From Dermatemys mawii (lineage: Eukaryota; Chordata; Testudines; Dermatemydidae): 64,000 nucleotides of DNA. The stretch covers positions 11,024,127 to 11,088,126 of the forward strand of contig ML677373.1 of assembly GCA_007922305.1 (NCBI GenBank), written 5' to 3'. The notes below the pieces were generated by a model. It did not search any database. It saw only the letters and a program-made list of their open reading frames with translations, and was not told where the DNA came from. The translations under genes and the position numbers were made by a program. This document shows, in pieces, positions 24,301-36,300 of the stretch. The first letter of the stretch is position 1. Every line of letters starts with the position of its first letter.

Positions 24301-27300
24301 ATAAATCTACTCTCCTCCATGCCCCCATCTCATTTTCCATCAGCACCACAAACTGATCTAGAGAAACTGGATATACAGACCTTTGTCCCCTGTAGTGTGG
24401 CTGTACTGAGCAGCTGTGACCTCTGCAGTAAAAGCCACGCATGCTCTGCATCTCTCAGGCTCTGTCCGTCACACCTGTGTGTTTGGCCTTTGAAACTTGG
24501 AAGTTAGGCCCCTAAATCCACGTTAGTCTGCTGAGTTTGAAAGCTAGGGTCACTGCCTGGATGACGGAACCATCACGATCTGTGCCTTGGGTTGTGCTGG
24601 CTAAAGTCGCACAGAAAGGCGTTTTGGTTGTTTTTCTGGTAGCATCTCTTGTCTGTGTCTGGAGGAGTTGTCAGCCCCATGCAGGAAAGGGGAAGGGAAT
24701 GCAGCAGAAAAGGGTTTTTTTTATAGAAATCCATTTCTGCTTCATGGCACCCCACATTGCCTCAAAACTGCAGATATTTTTGCACCACTTTTTTTGATCC
24801 AAATTGAGGATTTATCCCTAAATCTGCCCTAAATGCCAAGATGCGGGGGGAGGAGTATGTAATGTACTAGCTGCTGCAATTTCCTGTCTCTGATCATTTT
24901 AGTCTTAAAAATAGAGGCACTTCTCAGAAAGAGAGAAGGATGGTAACCAGACTGGTGAATGTTTTGGCTAAACATGGTTTACCAGATCCTGTTTCTTAAA
25001 AGCCTTGTCGTCTTACACTAAAGATTTGCACCAGTTCTGGTCATCAGTTGCCAGCCATAAGTGTAGATGCCCCGGTGCAAACAGGCTAATCCACAATTTG
25101 CACTGGTATGGCTTACCCCAGTTTCATGCTGTACTTCTGCAAATCACTGCTTGTAACAGTTTAACCTGGCTACATGAGGTGTTTGCACTGGTGCAGCTGT
25201 CCTGGTGACTGGGCCACAATGGGGTACAGACAATGCTCTTAAATGCAACTAGTGACCGACTGACATGCACTGATTATTTTTAAAGTAGCCTTTGTCAGCT
25301 GCGTCCCAAACTTTCCTCCAAGTCAATAAGAATTTTTTGCAACTGGGCGGGAAGATGATCAGGACTTCACCCAACTCTGTAAGCTTCTGCAGGGCTGGCA
25401 GACAAGTGTTTTTAAAGAGGAAGTAATCCAGAACTAATTCCTTTTGGTCAGTTAATCCTTTTGTGACCTCTTTTCTTGGCCCAGAGCCTGGTCCTTTTAA
25501 AGTGCTTAGCAAAACTAGGGTGGACGTTAGTGGGACATAGAAGTCAGCCCTACCCCCCAGGAGTCTATGCCTGTCTTAAGACGCCTCCCTTTCAGATTTA
25601 TGAGCTGACCTTGGCTGGAGAAAGGAGAGAGCAAGTGTGTTTGACTCAGCATGAGTGTTTGTGGGAGGGTCTCTTCTCCCTCCTCCACCCTTCATTCTAG
25701 GAGCTTAGGAGAGGTGAACCTAGCCAGAAGTACCCTGTAGGATCTCTACCCTGTTTCCCTCCCCTCCCTCCCCAGGATTAATCAGTGCGAGTTGGGGAGA
25801 GAGGGTGGCAGCTATATTTTCAGCATAATCACCTTTCACTGGCGGGTGTCAACTCAAGCGTCAGAGATGCTTCTAGTTCTTGCGTGAGCTGCATAGTTGA
25901 AAGGGGCAATCCATAAACTCCAGACATTCTTGGCTGAAACTTTGATGTCAGCTATGCCCAGCTTGTATTAGTATTGGAATGGGAGAGGGGGAAGGCATTG
26001 GAAATGGAACAGGAAGGCATTTGCTCCCAGATTTGCTAAAGGGTGAGGTTGGTCAGAAAGGAGAAGTGGAACCCTGATCCTGTGTGTGTAAATTACTCCT
26101 CATCCTTTGAGCTTCAGGGGTTATTTTTCCAGCAAAGCCATAATATGCTTGAAGTAGGAGCGCTCTCTACAGGGCACAATGAACCCCTTTGATTTGGATC
26201 CTGACTTCAAACCCACAAGTAGGACAAACTAGTTGGGAGGCAAGATTCCTTAGTATGTGCATTTGCTACTTAGCCGGAACCACTGGAATTATCCACTAGA
26301 CTGTAGCTCCTCTATCCCACCCTGCTTATTTCATGTGCGTTGTGCAGCCGAATCTGCAATTGCTTTGAGAAATCCCTGCCTTGCTCAAGGCTGGGGAGGC
26401 TTCAGAGACACTGTGAGGAAGGGGTGGGGTGGGGTGGTTGTCCCATTTGAGGGAAGTGGGCTTATTATCCAACCAACTAGCTGAACTCTTTGGGGGGAAA
26501 TTCTTTCCCTCCTTCTGAATGTCCCCCTCCCTTCCTCTCTCTCCAGGCCAGTTCTTAGTAGAATGAGCTGAGGGAGTCATGGCGGCTTAGGCTTAGGCCA
26601 GTGTTCAAGGCTAAACTGGAGTCCAGCCCCAGGGGAGTTTTAATATTATGAGCTGATCTCATGAGATTTCCATCCTCTTGGGCCACAGTTTAGAACTGGA
26701 AAATTGGCTCCTTTCCACTTTGGATCCAGACTGGAATCTGAAGTTTTAGAGTATTGAAATTCAAAGGGTTGGGGTGGGAGAGCTGGTTTTGCAGGTTGCG
26801 CTCACCCCTAGTTAAGGATGAGTAGAAGAGACGTTGCCATGACCTAGCATCGCAACATGAACCTAGGATAGGGTGACCAGATGTCCTGATTTTATAGGGA
26901 CTGTCCCGATTTTTGGTCTTTCTTTTATAGTCTCCTATTATCTCCCCACCCCTTGTCCCAGTTTTTCACATTTACTGTCTGGTCACCCTAACCTAGGATT
27001 GAAATGGCGGGGGCAGCTGGACATAGAGAGGTAAGGTGGTTGTTTTACAATTTGGACTGGAGAGCAGTGGTGGTGACTCCTCCAGAACAGACAAGGGCTG
27101 CAAGGGGCTGGTTGACAGTCTGACAGTCTTAGTTTATTCGCTGTGTATATTTCAAACCCTTCCATTACTGTTTCCCCAGAGGGTGCAAAGGGGGTGGGGC
27201 TGTATCTGGACAGGTCTCCCTTAGCATTCCCAGCCCCTTGGCTCTCCTAGCATCTCCATTGCATGATCCCCCTGCTTGCTCATCGGTGCATTCTGCTTGC

Positions 27301-30300
27301 TTTCTCCTTTGTGTAGCATGGGGATGCGGTGGGCGTTTTCCCTTCCTCCTTTATCTCTCCCCCTTTGCTGCTTGCTTTCTCCCCGCCCCCTTCCTTGGCA
27401 GCTGTGCTTTCCTGTCCAGCATGGCGCTGCTTTTGGATGAGAGAGGCTGGTAAGTTTTGTTGTTGTTCCTTTTTTTGCTTTTCATCTTCTGCAGCACGAT
27501 AGGTGTCCTGGGGTGAGGGGCGAGCAGCGAGGAGAAGGGATTGGCATCTGCTGCTTTGATTTAGGTGAGAATGATGGTCCTGTCTAGCAGCAGAGAGCAT
27601 TATGGGCAATGCAATGCGTATTGCCATTCAGCCCAAAAAAGTCCAAAGCCAAGAAATGTTTTCTCCTCCCTACCACATCCCTGATGGGAGTCCTATGTTT
27701 TTCCAGTGTGTCTAGGTTGGGCCCTCACTGTAGTTGGGACTAACCTGCCCCCAAGCATAGCTGCAGAAGTGCCAACCCTCCCCTCCCCTTTTCTGGCCAA
27801 ATATTTACCTCTTCCCACTGAGTCCCTACCAAAAAGGTCTAATCTGAAAGAGTTACGCTCTGGCCCATTTATTGTTTTTCAGTGTAGCCACTACTCTAAC
27901 TGCAGCCACAAATGATGTTTCCCTAACAGAGAGCCAACAGCGTAATGGAAAAATCCCTGTTTCCCTCCCCACGCTTAATACCCAGACTTAAACTTTTCTG
28001 GGGCAGGGGATCACACAGTCCTCTTGGAAGAAAGCAGCCCCCTCCCCATTTGGTAGAACACCGTCTAAAAATGGGGTGTCACACGTAAAACAAACGTAAG
28101 AGTCACATGTAGAAAATATTGCCCATGTCCTGTGTGTGGCAACGTGGGGAGCTTTGAGAGCTCCTGGAAGCTTTCTCCATAGGTTTAGAGTCTCTTCACT
28201 TTCACGGTGTTGGGCTGAGAATACGGGCCCTGTTTTGAGCTGCTGGGTTCTCTTCCTTTCTCTGCTCAGCTCGCCAATTTCCTCTGGCTCATGGCTGCTT
28301 CTCTGTGTCTCCCCAGTCCATTATTCATGACATGTCTTCATCAGCTTCTGCTTTGCTTAATCCTGTGTTCCCATGGGCAGCTTGCTATTCTCCATCTGCA
28401 AACTCGCTGGGAGTCTCAAACCTCTGGCACACCTGCATTCTCCCGTAGCAGGGAGCAGCAGGTGCCTGTAGAGGAACTTGGGCTGAATGCCAAGACAATG
28501 CATAAGTTACAAGCCAATAAATGGGTGTAAAGCGAAAACCTGGTGTAATTTATATGTCAAGGGGCCAGAAGTAAACATAAGTCTGCCTCTTGCTCCACTT
28601 TACTCAACACTTTGGAGTCTGGCCCTTTGGGCAGGATTTTCAGGAGCGGAAGGGACGTAGGCCTGGTCTACACAAGAAAATTCAGTCAGTTTAACTCTGT
28701 TAGTCAAGGATGTAAAAAACCACACCCCTGAGCAATGTAGTTAAGTCATCCTGAACCGGTATAGGAGGCAGTACGTCAACAGAAGATTTCTTCCATCAAG
28801 CTATCTACTGCCTCTCAGGGAGGTGGATTACCTACACCAACAGGAGAATTCCTGCCGTTGGCCTAGGTAGTGTCTACACTGAAGCTCTGCAGCTGTGCTG
28901 CGGTAGTGTTTTAAGTGTAGACCAGCCCCTAGGAGCACAAGTCCTACTGAAAGTCAGTGGGGCTTGTGGTCCTAAATCGTGTAAACTCTTTTCAGAATAC
29001 CATTTGCCTAGTGTCCCTGTGAAACAATGTATAGGGTGAGTACTTCCAGAGGTCACTTGTGTATTTAGCCTTTTGACTTGTTGCTGGAGGCATTTGGACT
29101 CCTATTAATTTGAAGCTTGTTCCATAGCCCTTTGCCTTCCCTCTTTGCCTCTCTTTCTAAGCGTCAACAGTTTCTAATGTTTTATCTATGCTGAAGCAGT
29201 CTCTCCATGCCACACCCACTGGCAGAAGCAGCCAGAGAACTCTGGGTTTGATGCATCCTTCCTCAGACTCAACAAAACCTCAGACTACTATGGTGAATCA
29301 AGGAGAATGGTTAAGGTCCCAGCCATGGGGTGGGGCAGATAGATTTACTGGGCACCCCTTTGCTATCCGGACCCTCTCTCAAATTTAATATGGTAATTAA
29401 AAAGGGGCTCAGTACCTGCAAGGAATGGTCTGGAGGAGAGGTGGTGGTGGGAACATCCCTCACAGGGGAACTGGGAGGCCAAAGGTGGGCTGGGATGCCG
29501 AGAGACACTCTTCCACCCAGTGTCATGGTCTGCCCAGTTCCGGTGGACTTTCCTCATTGACATACCGTCAGAATCGAGTGTGTTTTCACTCTGCGCTGGG
29601 AGAGGGTTAGCCGCTCATGGAGCCAGCCAAGCTTCTGCTTCTCCTTTCGGGGTTTCATAAACGCCAGAGGCTGAGCAGCTGGTGCCCCGGCCAAAGTCAA
29701 TGCTTCTGAAAATTGGGCCCTAAGTGAATCGGCTGCCACCCTGCACAGTCTGCAAAGGCGTTCCTATCTCCTTTGGTGAGCACATGGGACCTGTGCTGGG
29801 AACTACACCGTATCCCCTGAAAGCCTGGGTCTGCACCTCTGTTTAGCAAGGGTTACTCCAACTGCGTAATAGCTGGCCTGTCTGTGTGGTTTTCATGGGC
29901 CTGAGGGACAACTTAGCTGATTTCCCAGTGCCACACACCTGTCCCCTTCAGCTAGTGTGTGGAAAGTGCCTTGCCCTGAGCTTTATCAGCACTGCTGGTA
30001 GTCAGTCCCATTTGGATGAGGAAACAGACCCCCAGAAAGCTGAAAGGACTCTTCCCAAACACCCAGAGGAAGCTTCAGGTTTCAACTAGATCCCAATGTG
30101 TTTGTGGAGGAGGGAGGTATTTGAAATGTAAAAGGAAGGAAAGGGACTCGGGAGCTTTTGGCTCCAGTCCCACTGGCCACTTGCTAATGATGCTTCTCCC
30201 CTGATTTTTGTGTACTCCCTGGGTAAGCGGTGGTGCCTCTGTTTCCAGCCCACCTGATCTAACACCTGGACTGTAGGAACCCCTCCAGCAGGTGCATAGT

Positions 30301-33300
30301 ATGGAGTCCTGTTATCTCACATTGACTGAAGGACTTCTACACCCTTCCTGCTGTGTACATCAGCTGTGGGAAGGGGCAGTGCTGGAGACCCTACCTCTGC
30401 TCTACCTTTGATGAGGAAGGTCCAGAAGTCTTGATTCCCTTCGCTCAGAGGGAACCAAACAGCAGGCCTGGAGTCTTCATAGAGTTCTAACAGCTTGGCC
30501 TGCAGCTGCCCTCATCTCTACTCAGGAGGTGCTGCCCATGGAGATTGCATGTCCCTGCCTGACAGGATTCTGCTGAGATCAAGGTGGAGCATGGCCTTCT
30601 GGGACCTGCAGCATCCAAACCTCCCCTCGTGCTAGGTGAAGGCGCCTCTGCTAAACCAGCTGGGTGCAGTTTTGGGCGAGTTACCAATATGGCCCTTGGG
30701 CAGGGGCTGTGTGGACAATCCCTGCCCCATCTGAGGGGACGGGCCTCCCTGTAAAGGAGGAGCCTAAAATGAGCCTTTAGCACCATGTGAATTCATGTGC
30801 AATCGGGTTAATGACATTTGGCAGAGATGAAGGTGAGGGGAGACAGGTGTGGACCTCCATTAGCAGCTCTCTTGAGGAGACTCTCAAGCTTTGATGCTAG
30901 GCCCAGACAGTAGGTGGCAGTCCAACTCTCCCCTTCCCAGGTTGTTTGGGGATGAACGGCAGGAAGGGAGGGGGCTGGAATATGAGACATTTAAACCTGG
31001 CTTCTTTTTGAAAGAGATGTTTTGTGCTTTAATCATCTAACAGCTGCAGTGGCCCGGGGCCTAGATGGAGAGGTCTCCTGAGAGGCTCCCCCAGTGCTTA
31101 AAGCCAAGGCCAGTCCAGAACAGGGAGTCTGACTTCCACCTGTCCATGGGAACATAGGACAAGGTTCTCATTTACATTATGGTCCCTTTACCCCATGCTG
31201 GCACCTTAAAGAAGGTGTAAATGTGATTTACTCCTACTTTAAAGCCAGACCAGAGTGGTGTAAAGGGGGCTAGTGTAAAGGGGGATCTGGACCATAGGGT
31301 TTACCCTACCAGATCACAACACTATTCCATCGTATTGGCCACTGCAAGATGCAGGATTCCAGACACCGGAGGCTTTGGATAAAGGGGAAACCCCTGCTCC
31401 CTGGGATCCTCCTCACCCAGACACTCACTTAGCCAGATGGACAATGGCTGTACCATTCTGGCAGTGGAGAGGAAAATCCTTCTGGGCCCCTACAGCAATC
31501 AGCTTATTCCCTGAATTTTGAAATCTGATTCTCCTTCTCTTCCCAACTGTGGCTGGATAATGATGACCTGACTCCCCTGCACAGTGAATCTTCCAGAGTG
31601 ATTATCCCCTCTGAAGTATTTCCCTTATTCTAAACTGGGCAGCCACTGAGCTTGCTTGTACACAACCCAGTAGTAGAGAAGCTTAACTGATAATCATTGT
31701 GTTTCTCCAGTCTGGATCTAGCCCATAAATGAGGCTTCCTTTACCTGTTGGGAGATGAGGGCATTTTGCATGGAGGAACTGTACCTTGCCTGATGCTGAA
31801 GACACTACTACGCTATAGGTGTGGAGATTAGGAGCAGAAATACGTCAAATGGGACTTGGTCTATGAAAGGAGTGGGTGTGCAGCTGAAAAGCTGAGGTGT
31901 GTTTGGGTGTGAGGCTGAAGAGCTGAGGTGTGTTTAGGTTCACCTTCCTACCCTTGGAGGTTATCCCTGCCCGCTCCGACAGGCATCCTATAAAAAGTAT
32001 GAACAGTGGGCTAGAACCAAAGCTAAGCCTTTCCAAGAATGGAGAATTCCTAGTAGTTCTGTCATTGCTCTCTGGCTTGAACTATTGTGTTCTAGCCCTG
32101 ACTCTGGCAATGACTTGATATGAGACCTTGGGAAAGTCATTTAGACTCTTTGCACCTCAGTGTGTCCATCTATAAAATGAGTCCAATGTGTCTTCCCTAC
32201 CTCCTTGGCAGCTGCTGAGCTTTATTGCTCATAAAGCAATTTAAGATCCTCCAATGAAAAGCAGAGTAGCCGTGTTTATAGATTGACCCCCCTCCATGTC
32301 CGCCATGTGACTATATGCTGTTTAATACAAAAGGGACAGGCAGCGCTAGAGCAATGGGTATTTTTTGGTAGGAAGATTTTAGAAAGAACAGCCTTATTCC
32401 TCTCCTCTTTGCATGCTCAAGCCTGCTGCCGATAGGATGAGAAAGTTAGTGAAGCAGTCACGTGTTCACTGTAAGGCTTGCTTCCTCCCCATTCGCTTGG
32501 CATGTACTGAGGACTATTCAGCCAGGCAAGTAATCCAGTTGCTCTGGATTGCTCTGGGTGGAACAGTGGGTCCACTCAGAATAGGAGCTGCTGCAGCACC
32601 CAGTTTGTAGGATCAGAAGGATCTGAATTGTATTGGGTACCAATCAAGAGGGCATGTGATCAGTTGGCTTACTCTGTTGTTGGGGTTTAGACTATCTTGC
32701 TGCAATTGATGAAGCAAAAGGCCTCTTACTTTGAGGCACGACACTCTGCAAAGGGCTCTTTGTGATTCAGAAACTTTCTTTGCCTCCCCCTCCAGCACCA
32801 AGTCCTTTTCCCTTGCTCGTGACAAAAATAATTAACAAACCAAACTCAAAAGGTGAAATGACTGAAATGAATTCTCTTCTTTTCTCCTTGTTTCTCTTTG
32901 CAGAACCGAAGACTATATGAAGTTATCCCTAGCCTCCTCCTAAAGGCTTTTCCCTTGGCATCTTAAAGGCTTGAGAGAAATACCAAACCCAACCAAACAC
33001 ACAAACAAAAGAAAAAAAAACAATAAACCCTCAAAACTTGGGACTTTCTCCTTGACTGAAGTTGGGTTCTTCAAAATAACTCCTTGTGGTATCAAGGTTA
33101 AGGAGAATCTCTTGCTTGGGTCCCTGGACGCAACCAGGGTAGAGCCGTGACTGGAGTTGTGTTTGGGGGTTCAAGACCTAATATGGGACTGAAACCGCCC
33201 CCCCAAACAGAACACTGAGAGGACACTAAAAATTCAGTGAGTCTGCTGAGTTGTGTTAATCACACTCTCTCTGCCCTACCCTGAAACCTGTATTGTTTCT

Positions 33301-36300
33301 TTAGAGGAAATGGGCAAAAGCCAGATGTTATCTTATATTCACCCAGATGTTGTACCCAAGTATCCAACCCATTTCCTCCAGGGACCAAACTCATCCTTTA
33401 ACTTTGAAAATTACAGCTGAAGATTTAAAACATTCTTTAGCATGGGGGGAGGGGTGTTGATAGACTATCACTGGTCTGACTTAATCTTGCTCTGTAATCA
33501 TTTCAGCAGAGAGCTGATCCTTTAGTTGAGGTAGCGGGAAGATCTGAGAAGTGAGATTGGTTTGTCTTGTAGCTCTACTGTTTGTGGTGACATCTCGTTT
33601 AGAAGCCTAAGCTTTGTTAAAAATTGGTAGTGCCTGGATTTTCCCTGCTCTAGTTCCCAAGAGGGCGAGTGTGGAGGAGGTAGCCCTGCAATTGAGGGCT
33701 CCCTTTGGACTATGACGAGTTTCTGGGAGTGCCAACAGCGTTTCCCATTCCCTTTCCCACACCACCTTGCTGTTCTATACCCCCTTCTCCTTCCCATTCC
33801 TTTTTGTCACTGTTGTTGGCCTGCCTGCTTTGCCCAAGGTTCAGCTCCTCTTCTGAGCCTTGTCATGTACAGGAGATGAGCTCTGCTGGGCATCAGCACC
33901 TGCCCCACTAACTTCAAATAGGGTTGGTTTGGTTTGCAGGAAGTCCTTCCATGGGAAGAGGGTTTTGAGTCCTCTGCTGATATCACTTCCTGTCCAGCAG
34001 CATTACAGCATAGGTGGAATCTGTCCTCCAAGCTTCCCTTCATTTTTGGGGAGAGGCTGCCTCTTAGCTAAAGCTTCAAGCATATCAAAAACCAGGCTGC
34101 TTTGTTTTATTCCTACGCAGACAATACTTGAAACTATTTACTCAGTCGTTCGTTGCAGCGTCTGGGTTTAGAGAATGTTTGTCTGTAAAAAGGGCTCATT
34201 TCACAAACGGCTGGAGGCTTCAGCTTTAAGGAAGCTGCCCCTTCCAAGTCAGTAACCGCTAGCACATTAAATGGATTGCTTATGAATCCTAAACACACAA
34301 GGCCGCTCTGCTTTGAGGTACCCAATGTGACTGGCCATTCTGTCTCCAATTCATGCTGACTGGCAGATTTGACGTTCCAAGCGTATGACTATGCAAAGAA
34401 TGCCTTATATACAGATATGTTTAAGTTATATGGCAAAATGTACATCAAGCAAGCAAAGTCTATAGCCGAGCCCAGATTTTTGCAAGTGGCAGCGAGTTAA
34501 ACTATTTCTTTAACAACAAAAAAGGCTGTCTGGGTATCTTTTTACATTTTTTTTTTTTTTCATCTGAAGGTGGCTCTTATACACAGGACTGTAATTCTAG
34601 TGGCTTGAAACTGTAAATTACCTTTGTTCAGTTCAATAAATCTTTGAATAGTTTATTTGGATGGGTATTGTGTTGTTTTTATCCTTTGCGTTTTTCCCTC
34701 CTTCTCTCTTCCACAAAATTTGTCTAGTGGTGATTTCTAGCATTACATCTGCGTCACAGATCTTTCATTGCTTTTGCTGTCCTTGCAGGGAATTCTTATT
34801 CACATGAAAATACCCAATAAGGACTTGGTGGTGTACAGAATGTGGAAGAAGACACTGTCCTTGCTGTAGTGAAATAATTATGGTGCTTTTACAGGGCGTT
34901 TTTTTCCACAATAGTAACAGACAAATTGTGAAGTCTTACTCAGCAGATTTGCTTCCTATATGGGCCCAGAGTCAGGACTTTAGTGACAGAGGGCCAGACT
35001 GCAATTTCACTCTGCGAATAAGGGTATCTTACTCCACAAGTCATCCCATTGACTTCAGTGGGAGCAGAGTTGGGCCAGCACTGTTTAAAAATCACTCCCT
35101 GGACCCTTTTGATTTTACTTCTGTTGAAGCTAGGCAGAGTCACTGGAGCTGGGAGATGAGCTGGACTCTGTTTTTGCTCCTGCACCCATCCATAGTATTC
35201 GTGAAGTTCCAACTGCAGAATCTTTGGTCAAGATTTTCAAATGTGACGAGTTTATTTTGGGAGCCTCCATTTTTGCGTAGCCTGTACAGGGACCTGATTT
35301 TCAGAAGGAGAGTGCTCAGCACTTTCTGAAAATCAGGTCCATTTTCTGGGTCTTAAATGCCTCAAATCATTAATTACTTTTGAAAATCTTGAGTTGGAAT
35401 TTTCAAAGAGCTAAGGGAATAAGGAGCCCAAATACCACTGATTTTCAACAAGAGTTCAGCTGTTTTGAAAATCCCACCCTTAGCTTATTTTGTCAGTACT
35501 GAATGAAAGCCAAGTGCATTGATATTGGGTTGAAACAAAACCAAGCCAGCCAAACAAAAAACATGTTAACTTTTCTGTGACCATACTAGAAAAAAAACTG
35601 TTGGTCACTGAAAGTTGTAATTGAGTTTAGACTGGTTTCTCAATCCATTAAGCTGCTCGGGAACAATGAGGAAAAGAACCAGAACTAGTTTTTGTTCCCA
35701 GCTGGAATAAATTTCAAAGATGCCTGTGTAAGGAGAAGAACACATACTGAATTTCTCCAGACTAGATAGGAGATATGGCCCCTGGAATCCAATGAAGTTC
35801 TGAAATAAAATATAAGGATCTGTAACTGCTCTGCCTCACTTTCTTTTCCTGTTCTGAAAAGGTCAATTTAATGTGTTCTCATTCAAGTGGGGAAAAGTAT
35901 ATGAGAGACAATGGGATGCTTGAGGGTTACAGACTTGAGATTCCATTGGTACAGCAGGGATATAACATCAGCTCCAAGCCAATGCTGTACAGACAAGCTT
36001 TCATTTCATAACAAAATGATCCTAGCTTATTAACAGAATATATCTAGTCTTTAAATGCTACAGCCATATGCATTTTGATTGTAGAACAAAGTAATTAGTA
36101 CTCTAGCTGCTGCTGTTTACTAAGATCTGCTTTTTTCAGAGTTCTGTTTCTCGTGCAATGTTGATAGTGCCAAAGTTAAAGCAGGGTGGGAAATGCTCCA
36201 CCCCCTTTTATAGCTTTGGCACAAGGTGGGAATCTTTTGTCCCTCTGGGTCCCCACCCCTCCTTCTAAATGGAAAAGTACCAGATTTAAGATGGATTCCA

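Larger units (their letters stand above)
19224..32903 (+). other. MXRA7 intron before the alternative terminal exon
   Basis: This is a long intron of about 13.7 kb. It includes two exon-like segments discussed in the findings (20535-20609 and 27402-27449), an inverted-repeat family piece at 19600-19690, a CR1 3' tail at 23345-23425, the AGGGTGACCAG element at 26870-26989, another inverted-repeat element at 28660-28930 and a MIR at 32085-32245. No separate gene is visible on either strand. Confidence 0.6.
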
